Below, piece after piece: positions 16,225 to 23,580 of a stretch of 64,000 nucleotides of DNA. The translations under genes and the position numbers were made by a program. Origin of the DNA: Treponema sp. Its GTDB lineage: Bacteria; Spirochaetota; Spirochaetia; Treponematales; Treponemataceae. Within the stretch, counting starts at the first letter, position 1. The number at the start of each line of letters is the position of its first letter. Location: positions 62,001 to 126,000 of the forward strand of contig JAGAZB010000010.1 of the NCBI GenBank assembly GCA_017940255.1. The letters are read 5' to 3'. The notes below the pieces were generated by a model that was given only the letters and a program-made list of their open reading frames with translations, was not told the DNA's origin and searched no databases.

Positions 16225-17259
16225 ATGATTAGCCCAAGAGAATTGTATAAAAGCTATTTTTATATTGCACCAATAGACTTAGCCGATTTTGCAGAAAGAA
16301 ACAGGTTTAGAAATTATTACATGTGCTGGGCTGCACTGGCAGGCAGTTTTTTTACATTACTTGGACTTTTGTTCTTGGCACGTAACAATCTGCGAGAAAG
16401 CCTGCCCTCGATTGTTTTTTTTGTCATTTGTATAGTGGTTAATCTTCTTTCAATCATTTTATCTAGAATTTTTAAGCATGCCCCGCGCGAAAAAGCCTAC
16501 ATTCTGAAAAATATTCCTTTGTACACTGTATTTACATGGGGAATGACCTCTTGTGTTTACAATTTTTATCTTCAGAAAAGCCCCTTTATTGGAGTTATCA
16601 CATTTTTTAATGCAGTTCTTATAATGCTCTGCGTATTTTCAGTTTGTGTTCACGTCTTTTTTGTTTTTGTTTGTGGTGCTTTTTGCGGAATTGCCCCTGG
16701 ACTCCTTGAAAATTTTGGACTTACAGGCTTTTTGTATTTTACTTTTATCACCGGTCTGATGATAACCCTTGCCGCTTTCTTACGATACCGTGACAAGCAG
16801 TATGTGATGGCGCTCAAGAAACAGAAAAAATCCCTGGAAGTAAAAACTTTTGGTAATTTTACAGTCTTGTATGATAAAAAAACGCTGAAGTTTGCCCGCT
16901 CAAAGTCAAACGAGCTGCTTGCATATCTGATTTACAAAAATGGCAGCTCAGTGAATACAAAGGAGCTTCTTGCCGTTTTATATGGAGATCATGCTGATTC
17001 ATCCCGCTATGGAGCAAGCCTTCGCCTTTTGATTGCTGATATAAAGCACACGCTCGCAGAACTCGAAATTCAGAATTTTTTTATTACAGAATACAACAAC
17101 TTCCGAATAAATCCGGAAGTTGTTCAGTGTGATTATTACGATTTCCTCTCCGGTGACTCTCAGGCCGCCAAAGCCTTTACCGGCGAGTTTATGAACCAGT
17201 ATTCCTGGGCCGAAGATGTTGCAGCCTTCCTAGAGCGGAAGGTCTGCGGTGGGAACTAG
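16225..17259 (+). CDS. Membrane-embedded SARP-like transcription regulator, paralogue 2
   Basis: 344 residues with the same plan as 13261-14307. Soluble start (YKSYFYIAPIDLADFAERNRF), five or six membrane helices across residues about 33-190, then the winged helix: VKTFGNFTVLYDKKTLKFARSKSNELLAYLIYKNG (recognisably parallel to paralogue 1), YGDHADSSRYGASLRLLIADI, EYNNFRINPEVVQCDYYDF and TGEFMNQYSWAEDVAAFLE. The helix expected to contact DNA, around SRYGASLRLLI, is the same in both paralogues, so they probably bind the same repeats; the membrane parts differ, so they may sense different signals. Divergent from the 14488-16059 lipoprotein with the operator between them. Its stop codon overlaps that of the convergent lipoprotein (shared CTAG). 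Confidence 0.75.
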   Translation: MISPRELYKSYFYIAPIDLADFAERNRFRNYYMCWAALAGSFFTLLGLLFLARNNLRESLPSIVFFVICIVVNLLSIILSRIFKHAPREKAYILKNIPLYTVFTWGMTSCVYNFYLQKSPFIGVITFFNAVLIMLCVFSVCVHVFFVFVCGAFCGIAPGLLENFGLTGFLYFTFITGLMITLAAFLRYRDKQYVMALKKQKKSLEVKTFGNFTVLYDKKTLKFARSKSNELLAYLIYKNGSSVNTKELLAVLYGDHADSSRYGASLRLLIADIKHTLAELEIQNFFITEYNNFRINPEVVQCDYYDFLSGDSQAAKAFTGEFMNQYSWAEDVAAFLERKVCGGN

Positions 17260-18263
17260 TTGGTTACCAGAGTGTAGGTTTCGGTATATTGTCTGTTTTT
17301 TAATGTGTAGTTATATATTGGATTATCGTTTTCGTCATTTATAACAGTAAGTTTTGAATTTGATTCCTCATCTGCTCCTGTAATCGAAAGAACTATAAAT
17401 CCTTTTTCGACCGCTGCGGTATATGAGAGAGTTATTACATTATCATCATTTTGTTTTGCAGAAATACTATCCGAAGTCATTGATGTTATATAATAATTAG
17501 TTTCAGCAGAAGCTTTCTGAATTGAAATTTTGTTTTTTTCAAAATCTGCTTGTATTTGGTTACTGTAATTATAAGTTTCTGTGGAATTTAATAGTAGTCC
17601 AGAATCCAAAAAACTTTCTGGAAGTGAAACATAATAAGATTCTGTAATCTCAATCGTGTTACCTGATTCTACAACACCCCAAGTTTCCATTGATTCAAAC
17701 TTTTCCTTCAGATCATTAATCGCATCTGTAATTTCTTCGTTAAATTCTTCTTCAGTTATGATGTCTGCATAGTCTTCATAATTAAAACTAAGGTAATAGT
17801 TTTTATTTTCCAGGAAAGTCCACAAATGAGGTTCGTCTACATTTATATCTTCCCTTTTAGCAATTAATGCAAGATACATAACCTGTGTTTGGCTATTATA
17901 TGTATAATTGTATTTCTCCATATCTTCAATTATGTTTTCAGAATTTCTTTGATGTAAAACGGTACCATCTGAACCGAATATATAAATATCATAATTGGAT
18001 GAATCAATATAAGTCTTTCCCTTAAACGGGTCTTCGCCTACGCTTGCAGGAAGAACTGGTGGGGTATAACCTAAATCTTCCTCTTCCTCAGCTGCAGGTT
18101 CCTCTACTTTCTCCTCTTCCTTTGGAGTTTCTGCTGGAGTTTCTACAGGTGTTTCCTGTGGTGTGTCAGTGTTTGTGTCTTCTTCCAGACTTGCTCCATT
18201 CTCACAACTGATAAATGCAAATACTGCAAGTGCAGCCATAATTGAAAAAATTGTTTTCTTCAT
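17256..18263 (-). CDS. Lipoprotein of unknown function with acidic linker
   Basis: 335 residues from ATG 18263, selected because AGGAG is 7-9 bp upstream and a signal peptide follows at once (MKKTIFSIMAALAVFAFISC, lipobox FISC). The frame is open 49 codons further upstream, but that part overlaps the previous gene. Residues 20-70 are a Thr/Pro/Glu-rich linker. The remainder is beta-rich with repeated YNYxY-type stretches (TYIDSSNYDIYIFGSDGTVLHQ, STETYNYSNQIQADF, YNYTLKNRQYTETYTL). I recognise no family. It follows the 18284-19543 gene by 20 bp and is probably co-transcribed from operator copy B. Confidence 0.75.
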   Translation of the reverse strand: MKKTIFSIMAALAVFAFISCENGASLEEDTNTDTPQETPVETPAETPKEEEKVEEPAAEEEEDLGYTPPVLPASVGEDPFKGKTYIDSSNYDIYIFGSDGTVLHQRNSENIIEDMEKYNYTYNSQTQVMYLALIAKREDINVDEPHLWTFLENKNYYLSFNYEDYADIITEEEFNEEITDAINDLKEKFESMETWGVVESGNTIEITESYYVSLPESFLDSGLLLNSTETYNYSNQIQADFEKNKISIQKASAETNYYITSMTSDSISAKQNDDNVITLSYTAAVEKGFIVLSITGADEESNSKLTVINDENDNPIYNYTLKNRQYTETYTLVTN

Positions 18264-18283
18264 AGTTAATTCTCCTGTTTTTT

Positions 18284-19543
18284 TTATTCTGCGTCCTGTG
18301 TTGTCCAGCCAGTAGGGATGCCGTTCGAACCTGTAGGCCAGCCTGTCATATCTGCGGCTTTTATAAATGTTCCTGTTTCCGCAATATTTTCTACCCAATT
18401 TTCTAAACATATATCTCCACTAATATCAGTTGCAAGACAAGTTATTTTATTTAATTTTGTACAGCCTGAAAATAAATTATAGTAACAAGCCATTTCTAGT
18501 TTTTTTGCTTTTAAAACTGGACTTGTTGTTAGTTCTGTGCATTTTTTGAACATGCCGATATAGCAGTTTGATACCAGCTCTGTTGCAGGAAGGTCAGGCG
18601 CAGATGTTAATGTCGTACAGTCTTCAAACATATATCCATAACAGCCTTCTGCTAGTTTTGTTGCATTAAGAACAGGTGCTTTTGTAAGTGATTTACAATC
18701 TTCGAACATTGACATGTAACATCTTTCTTCGAGATTATTAGCAGGAAGTTTTGGTGCAGCTGTAAGTGAATAGCATGAATTAAACATATTGGTATAACAA
18801 CCTTCTGCTAATGTCATAGCTGGGAGTTCTGGTGAATTTTTGATTTTTTCACAACTTCTAAACATAAAAGCGTAACAGTATTTTGCAAGACTGGTAGCTG
18901 GCAGGTATAGTGGCTTAGAAGGATGATTTTCCATATATGCATTGTCAAAGAATAAAGCAGCGAATGCACCTTCTTTTAATTCTGTTGCGTTTGGATTCCA
19001 TTCACCAGTTTTTTCGTTGAGAGAAACAAGACTCATTATGTTCCCGTATACATAACATGAAACATCTGATTTTATCATCATACAATATTCAATATCTTCT
19101 TCTTGTGATATTTCATAATTTGTAGTAACTGCATAGAAGCAGAATTTGTCATTCTTTGCCACTTGAATTTCAGCTTGTTTGTCAGCTTCATTTGTGATTG
19201 TTACAGAGGTAAGATCTCCTCCATTCTTACTGTATTTAAGAGTTGCTAAAGGATTCATAATAAGAAGATTACCATCTTCTGTAAATTCTATCGTAAGAGG
19301 TTCATTAAAAGCTACTCTTGTTTCAACTTCCTCTTCCTCAGCAGCTGGTTCTTCTTCCTCAGCGGCAGCTTCCTCTTCCTTTTTATCTTCTGCCTCTGGC
19401 TCAGCTTCTTTTGGGGTTTCTGTTGCTACAGGTGTATCATTTTCCTCTTCCACACTTGAGCCATTATCACATCCTGCAAAAGCCAATACTAATGCAGCCA
19501 GAAGTGCCGGTACTAAAAATTTCAGATTTCTTGTTTTTTTCAT
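18284..19543 (-). CDS. Surface lipoprotein with six 26-residue Cys-containing repeats (BspA-like)
   Basis: 419 residues. Lipobox LAFAGCDN after the signal peptide; then an extremely Glu/Ala-rich linker (residues 28-75). From about residue 214 there are six consecutive 26-residue repeats of the form LPAxxLxxxCYxxMFxxCxxLTxAPx, for example LPAMTLAEGCYTNMF and LPATELVSNCYIGMF. Each repeat carries two cysteines. Such repeats occur in Bacteroidetes and spirochaete surface proteins usually annotated as BspA-type or 26-residue-repeat surface proteins; a solenoid fold is expected. The C-terminus (ADMTGWPTGSNGIPTGWTTQ) may be a cap. SD GGAAGGGAAA precedes the ATG. Operator copy B lies directly upstream. 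Confidence 0.8.
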   Translation of the reverse strand: MKKTRNLKFLVPALLAALVLAFAGCDNGSSVEEENDTPVATETPKEAEPEAEDKKEEEAAAEEEEPAAEEEEVETRVAFNEPLTIEFTEDGNLLIMNPLATLKYSKNGGDLTSVTITNEADKQAEIQVAKNDKFCFYAVTTNYEISQEEDIEYCMMIKSDVSCYVYGNIMSLVSLNEKTGEWNPNATELKEGAFAALFFDNAYMENHPSKPLYLPATSLAKYCYAFMFRSCEKIKNSPELPAMTLAEGCYTNMFNSCYSLTAAPKLPANNLEERCYMSMFEDCKSLTKAPVLNATKLAEGCYGYMFEDCTTLTSAPDLPATELVSNCYIGMFKKCTELTTSPVLKAKKLEMACYYNLFSGCTKLNKITCLATDISGDICLENWVENIAETGTFIKAADMTGWPTGSNGIPTGWTTQDAE

Positions 19544-19576
19544 TTTCCCTTCCTTAATTTTGGATTTTATGCCCTT

Positions 19577-19641
19577 ATTTTATTTTGCTGATAGTATCAA
19601 ATCAGTACAAAAACTCACAAAAAACAGTACAGAATCAGTAC
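19577..19641 (-). promoter_or_regulatory. SARP-type operator and -10 box, copy B
   Basis: AGTAT/AGTAC begins at 19593, 19604, 19626 and 19637 (11, 22, 11). On the minus strand the -10 box TAAAAT (19582-19577) is 10 bp from the first unit, as in copy A. It drives the lipoprotein starting at 19543. Confidence 0.8.
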
Positions 19642-19663
19642 AAAGTTTATTTTTGAAAAAAAA

Positions 19664-19912
19664 CTGCAGCCCCCGGAGGTGGAAGGCCCCAGATAACTTT
19701 TTGAATTTTATGGGCGTGTCCGCCGCTGTTGCGGCGGTCGGGCGTTCCGCAGTTCGGTAGCCCTCAGCGTCCTCGGCGGCGAAATCCGCCGCCTGCGGTC
19801 GCCTCGCATGGCTGTTGAAACAGCCACGCTCGCTGCTCCATGCCCTCACGCATCCAAGCTCGCAGGCGGGCAGATTTGCATTCCGTTAGTTGAACTCACG
19901 GATGGCACACAC
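19664..19912. repeat. 3' flanking repeat, copy 1, interrupted by a GC-rich multi-hairpin insert
   Basis: 19664-19716 (CAGCCCCCGGAGGTGGAAGG ... CTTTTTGAATTTTATGGGCG) and about 19826-19912 (GCTCGCTGCTCCATGCCC ... GAACTCACGGATGGCACACA) match 22003-22139 almost base for base. Between them copy 1 has about 110 extra bases that are GC-rich and hold three hairpins: CCGCCGC-TGTT-GCGGCGG, GGCGG...CCGCC and GGCTGTT-GA-AACAGCC. The right part runs into the last codons of the 19886 lipoprotein gene. I see no gene in 19640-19885. Confidence 0.75.
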
Positions 19913-21316
19913 GTAATTGTACTCTTTTTGATCTTCAACTTGACATGCCTGATTAGCGAAGTCGAAATAACGTGCGTATATTTTTTCTGTTTCAGAATCA
20001 TAGTAAACTGAGGAAGACCAATATTCATTTGAACCAAAATCTAAAGGTCTGAATTTATCTCCGCCCAGAGCAGAGCTTGCAGTGTCTATATCAAATCCGT
20101 TTTCTGTGTCGGTGCGACAGACGAAAATCTGAAACAGTTCTGCAAGACTTGGAAGATACCAACCGCTTGCGTATGTGCTGTCTGCGGCAATTCTGCTTTC
20201 TGTTTCTTTAACCATCTTCTGGTTTGCATAGTTCTTTGCAAAGTAGAAAGCTGGGTAGTTTGCTTCTGTCGATGTATCATTGTTTGTGTCAAGGAAAGTT
20301 GCAATTTTCTCAAGGTTGTTGCTGCCGTTTTTGTTCTGAGTGCCAGTCCAATTGTAGTTTCCTGTGTATCCACCAACGTCCGGCTCGCATTGGATTGTTT
20401 CGATGTTCAAGTTGTATGCTTTTGCTGTATTTATACACCATTTAAGTCCATTTCTGTTGTGCTTTAGACCAACTCCAAGAGTGCGGACTGTTTCTGTGTC
20501 GCTTCCGCTGTTCAGTCCTGTTCCTTTGTAGAAAATTAGCGCAATTGCGGAAGTCTTTTTTGTGTTTTTAGTAGTATTATCGAGATTTGTAAAATCCGCA
20601 TATAGCATCGAACTTCCATCATTGAATACTATGTCACCCACAGCCTTCGCTGTTGTAGGATTCTTTGTTCCAACCCATTTCCAGCTAAATATAGCTGTTA
20701 CCGTAACATTGCTTTCTGGCATGGTAAAGGTTCTTGTGTTGCCTGTTCCGTTCAATGTAACTCCGCTTCCAGCTGAGATTGAATCCAATTCATAATCAGT
20801 TTCCGGTGTAACTGTGAGAGTAATTGTCTCTCCTGCTGCAACACTGCTAGTCTTGCTTGCTGTAACAGTTCCGTTTTCTATGTTTTCTGCAATTGTAACA
20901 GAATAGGTTACGGCAGGAGTCTCTGGAGTTGCAGGTGTTTCTGGATTTTCTTCTGCAGCCTCTGTTGTTGCCTTCTCCGTAGCCTTCCACTTCGCATACA
21001 GTGTTATGTCTGCTGTAATTGCACTTTCAAAATCAAATGCAGTGTCCGAAAGTGTAGTGCCTTCGTCTTCGGAAGTGTACCAACCTTCAAAAGCGTAGCT
21101 TTCTTTGTCTGTTGCGGTTTTTGTCGGGTCGGTTGGCTTTGTGGCTTTAGAGCCGCTTTCTACTTTTTGTGCTTCTACGTCGCTTCCGCCGTTTGAATTA
21201 AACGTAACGGTGTAATAAGTTGGCTCTGTTACCTCTTCAACAGGATTATCGCAGCCTGTGAATACTAGTGACAGTGCGGTAAGTGCCGCTAGTACTAAAA
21301 AATTAATTTTTTTCAT
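19886..21316 (-). CDS. Surface lipoprotein with InlB B-repeat, divergent B-repeat and C-terminal DUF1566/Lcl-like domain
   Basis: 476 residues. ATG 21316 is chosen because GGGAG lies 6 bp upstream; an ATG four codons earlier sits on that site. Lipobox LVFTGCDN. Residues 30-110 form an InlB B-repeat (YYTVTFNSNGGSDVEAQ, YAFEGWYTS, ITLYAKW) and residues about 135-215 one divergent B-repeat (YSVTIAENIENGTVTASKTS ... FTMPESNVTVTAIF). The C-terminal domain shows VGDIVFNDGSSM, SAIALIFYKGTGLN, LGVGLKHNRNG, YPAFYFAKNY, GWYLPSLAELFQI, NEYWSSSVYYDSE and ends VCAIREFN, the pattern of DUF1566 (C-type-lectin-like). Closely related to the gene at 22113 in coding and both flanks, indicating segmental duplication. 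Operator copy C upstream. Confidence 0.82.
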   Translation of the reverse strand: MKKINFLVLAALTALSLVFTGCDNPVEEVTEPTYYTVTFNSNGGSDVEAQKVESGSKATKPTDPTKTATDKESYAFEGWYTSEDEGTTLSDTAFDFESAITADITLYAKWKATEKATTEAAEENPETPATPETPAVTYSVTIAENIENGTVTASKTSSVAAGETITLTVTPETDYELDSISAGSGVTLNGTGNTRTFTMPESNVTVTAIFSWKWVGTKNPTTAKAVGDIVFNDGSSMLYADFTNLDNTTKNTKKTSAIALIFYKGTGLNSGSDTETVRTLGVGLKHNRNGLKWCINTAKAYNLNIETIQCEPDVGGYTGNYNWTGTQNKNGSNNLEKIATFLDTNNDTSTEANYPAFYFAKNYANQKMVKETESRIAADSTYASGWYLPSLAELFQIFVCRTDTENGFDIDTASSALGGDKFRPLDFGSNEYWSSSVYYDSETEKIYARYFDFANQACQVEDQKEYNYVCAIREFN

Positions 21317-21359
21317 AAGTTCTCCCATCTTTTTTTGTGTAATTTAATTTATGTCTCAC

Positions 21360-21424
21360 ATTTTATTTTCCAGACAGTATCAAACCAGTACAAAAGTGTA
21401 AGAAAATCAGTATCAAATCAGTAC
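21360..21424 (-). promoter_or_regulatory. SARP-type operator and -10 box, copy C
   Basis: AGTAT/AGTAC begins at 21376, 21387, 21409 and 21420 (11, 22, 11). On the minus strand the -10 box TAAAAT (21365-21360) is 10 bp from the first unit. The surrounding sequence is nearly the same as copy D. Confidence 0.8.
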
Positions 21425-21501
21425 AAAATGATTTTTACACAGGAAATCAGAAGTAACATCTGTTCAGAGACGAGTATAATTCTGCTTATATTACAGATTT
21501 T

Positions 21502-21706
21502 TTACACTAAATTTAAGAAATCAATAGGTTCTATTGCTTTTACAGGGGAATATTTGAAATCTTTTACATTTCTGGTGATAATATAATCAATATGTATTTA
21601 TAAAATTTAATACAGTTTGTAATTGTTTAGTTCTATCAGAAAACTTACTTTTTGTTATATACATAACATCTGCAATAGATACATTTGTATCAAGCAGGAT
21701 TTTCAT
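21502..21706 (-). pseudogene. Remnant of a PIN-domain (VapC-like) toxin with internal deletion and frameshift
   Basis: Starting at ATG 21706 the frame reads MKILLDTNVSIADVMYITKS, the classic N-terminal strand of a PIN domain with its first catalytic Asp, and stops after 40 codons with FINTY and TGA. Shifted by one base, the next codons read DYIITRNVKDFKYSPVKA and end IDFLNLV with TAA at 21504, the typical C-terminal part of a PIN domain. About half of a 130-residue toxin, including the middle acidic residues, is missing. The ATG overlaps the antitoxin stop codon (ATGA), the usual coupling in such operons. The toxin is therefore certainly inactive. Confidence 0.8.
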
Positions 21707-21918
21707 TGTCTGTTTAGCCTTTCAAACTTTGCCGTTTTTTCATCAACATCAGACGGAAGAATTCCTATTACAGCATTTAACGCATCAAATTTTTTCTGAA
21801 TTCTACGAGATTGTTTTTTCCCTTTTTTTTGAGGAAGAATTTTTATTCCGTAGTTCTCTGCTTTCTCTTTATAAAGTGCAGGATTTGCAAAAAAATCCGC
21901 ATATGAAACTACCAGCAT
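21703..21918 (-). CDS. Probable antitoxin partner of the broken PIN toxin
   Basis: 71 residues (MLVVSYADFFANPALYKEKAENYG ... KKGKKQSRRIQKKFDALNAVIG). The start MLVVSYADFFANPALY resembles the N-terminus of Phd/YefM-like antitoxins, the middle is very basic, and the C-terminus is short and charged, as in proteins that bind both DNA and a toxin. GGAG lies 8 bp before the ATG. The stop codon overlaps the PIN ATG by 4 bp. It is intact while its toxin is decayed, and it lies between two duplicated lipoprotein units. Confidence 0.65.
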   Translation of the reverse strand: MLVVSYADFFANPALYKEKAENYGIKILPQKKGKKQSRRIQKKFDALNAVIGILPSDVDEKTAKFERLNRQ

Positions 21919-22002
21919 ATAAAAACTCCATGCCTTTAGTATAGCATGTTTTTTAGTTTTTTGTCATAAAAAAGGAAGCCCTTAGAAGTGAACTAAAATA
22001 AA

Positions 22003-22139
22003 AGCAGCCCCCGGAGGTGGAAGGCTGCAGATAACTTTTTAAAATTATGGGCGTGCTCGCTGCTCCATGCCCTCACGCATCCAAGCTCGCAGGCGGGCAG
22101 ATTTGCATTCCGCTAGTTGAACTCACGGATGGCACACAT
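22003..22139. repeat. 3' flanking repeat, copy 2
   Basis: Second copy of the sequence described at 19664-19912, without the GC-rich insert. It covers the last codons (CAIREFN and stop) of the 22113 lipoprotein gene and about 110 bp beyond. The region 21919-22112 holds only this repeat and no gene. Confidence 0.8.
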
Positions 22140-23339
22140 GAACAATTCGTTTTTCTTATAGCTACTACGGCGACTTCCGTCTCCATTATTAAAACTGAGA
22201 GAGACTGAGTTTGCGTCATCGGTATTTGACTGAGTTGACGACCAGTAAGAACTATTATTAAACCCGTTTCCGCCAACTGCCTTGATTGCTGCGTTTACCT
22301 CGGCTTTTTCTTTAAATAATTCAAGAAGTTCTGCAATACTTGGCAAATACCAACCGCTTTCATAGATTGTTCCAAGATTTGTTGCTTTTGTGCTGTAGTT
22401 CTTTGCAAAGTAGAATGCCGGATAATTTGCTGCTGTTGCGGTGTCATCTGTTACGCCTTCGGTTGCAAGGAAATCTGCAATCTGCTCAAGGTTGTCGCTG
22501 CCATTTTTATCGCCCGTATAGGTATATGTACCTTCATTTTCCTCTAAAATACACTGGATTGTTTTGATATTCATTTTGTAAGCATTCGCCGTATCGTTAG
22601 TATTCGTTAGTCTGCACCAGACAGACATTTCAAAATCTCCGTGAAGCTTTATGCCAACACCAAGAGTACGAACTGTTTCTGAATCCCCTGTCGTCCATGT
22701 GACGTTTCCTTCTTCATCTGTTGCATAAACATCGCTGTTTAAAGTGGTTCCCTTATAAAAAATTATTGCAATTGCAGCAGATTTCTGTGCATTCGTAAAT
22801 GTAAGACCTGTTGTATAAGGCATTGCACTGCCATCATTGAACACAATGTCTCCCACTTCTTTTGCTATGCTCGGCTTTTTACTTCCAATATAAACAATCT
22901 TTTTGAATGTTGCCGTTACGGTAACATTACCTGCAGGCATTGTGAAAGCATTGTTATTTACAGCAACAGCAGTTTCACCATTCTTTACAGACAGTTCGTC
23001 AAGTTCGTAATCATCTTCATCGGTTATTGCAGGTGTAATTGTAAGCGTAATTGTCTCTCCAGCCTTGATGCCGCTTGTCTTGTTTGCGGTAACCGTACCG
23101 TTTTCTATGTTTTCTGCAATTGTAACAGTGTAAGTTGCTGCAGGGCTTTCAACATCATCAGTAGTTGAATTATCGTTTTTTTCATCACCCGAACTTTCTT
23201 TTTCTGTATTCCCACTGTCTGATATCTGTGTTGTATCAGTACCTGAATCATCATCCAAACTTGCTCCATTATCACAACCCGCAAGAATCAGTGCCAATGC
23301 AGCAAATGCCGATAACGCCAAAAAATTAATCTTTTTCAT
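22113..23339 (-). CDS. Surface lipoprotein with divergent B-repeat and C-terminal DUF1566/Lcl-like domain
   Basis: 408 residues, with GGGAG 7 bp before the ATG. Lipobox LILAGCDN, then a Ser/Asp/Glu-rich linker (residues 24-70) in place of the InlB repeat present in its relatives. One divergent B-repeat follows (YTVTIAENIENGTVTANKTS ... FTMPAGNVTVTATF). The C-terminal domain has VGDIVFNDGSAMP, AIAIIFYKGTTLN, LGVGIKLHG, YPAFYFAKNYS, GWYLPSIAELLELF, SSYWSSTQSNTDDAN and ends MCAIREFN. It shares promoter, operator and 3' flank with the 19886 gene but differs strongly just before the conserved CAIREFN end. Probably exposed on the cell surface. Confidence 0.82.
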   Translation of the reverse strand: MKKINFLALSAFAALALILAGCDNGASLDDDSGTDTTQISDSGNTEKESSGDEKNDNSTTDDVESPAATYTVTIAENIENGTVTANKTSGIKAGETITLTITPAITDEDDYELDELSVKNGETAVAVNNNAFTMPAGNVTVTATFKKIVYIGSKKPSIAKEVGDIVFNDGSAMPYTTGLTFTNAQKSAAIAIIFYKGTTLNSDVYATDEEGNVTWTTGDSETVRTLGVGIKLHGDFEMSVWCRLTNTNDTANAYKMNIKTIQCILEENEGTYTYTGDKNGSDNLEQIADFLATEGVTDDTATAANYPAFYFAKNYSTKATNLGTIYESGWYLPSIAELLELFKEKAEVNAAIKAVGGNGFNNSSYWSSTQSNTDDANSVSLSFNNGDGSRRSSYKKNELFMCAIREFN

Positions 23340-23382
23340 AAAATTCTCCCATCTTTTTTTGTGAAATTTAATTTATGTCCAC

Positions 23383-23447
23383 ATTTTATTTTCCAGACAG
23401 TATCAAACCAGTACAAAAGTGAGAGAAAATCAGTATCAAATCAGTAC
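23383..23447 (-). promoter_or_regulatory. SARP-type operator and -10 box, copy D
   Basis: AGTAT/AGTAC begins at 23399, 23410, 23432 and 23443 (11, 22, 11), with the minus-strand -10 TAAAAT (23388-23383) 10 bp from the first unit. The cmk -10 box (23465) starts 17 bp beyond the last repeat on the other side. Confidence 0.8.
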
Positions 23448-23464
23448 AAACTTTGTTTTTGTGA

Positions 23465-23566
23465 TATAATCGGGAGTAGAGACGGGGGCGTTGCGGGGGT
23501 GTCCCCCGCTAGAAGGGGTAGCGAGCAACGAAGTGCGAGCGAGGGGGAGACTTCCCCCACACCCTT
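23465..23566 (+). promoter_or_regulatory. Extended -10 promoter and GC-rich structured leader of cmk-rpsA
   Basis: TGATATAAT (TATAAT 23465-23470) is an extended -10 box. The following leader of about 100 nt is far richer in G+C than its surroundings. It can fold into GCGGGGG-TGT-CCCCCGC, GCTA...TAGC, an outer CGTTGC...GCAACG pair, and GGGGG-AGACTT-CCCCC. No riboswitch class is recognised. It may be a ribosomal-protein-type autoregulatory leader or an inserted palindromic repeat. Confidence 0.5.
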
Positions 23567-23580
23567 ACACAGGAGGATAT

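Noticed and set aside
19580-19849. GC-rich open frame on the minus strand (89 codons)
   Set aside because: It is made of the hairpin insert and 3' flank repeat and has no ribosome-binding site or recognisable protein features.
21335-21586. 83-codon open frame across operator copy C
   Set aside because: It consists of the direct repeats translated (QYKSVRKSVSNQYK) and antisense PIN remnant; not a gene.
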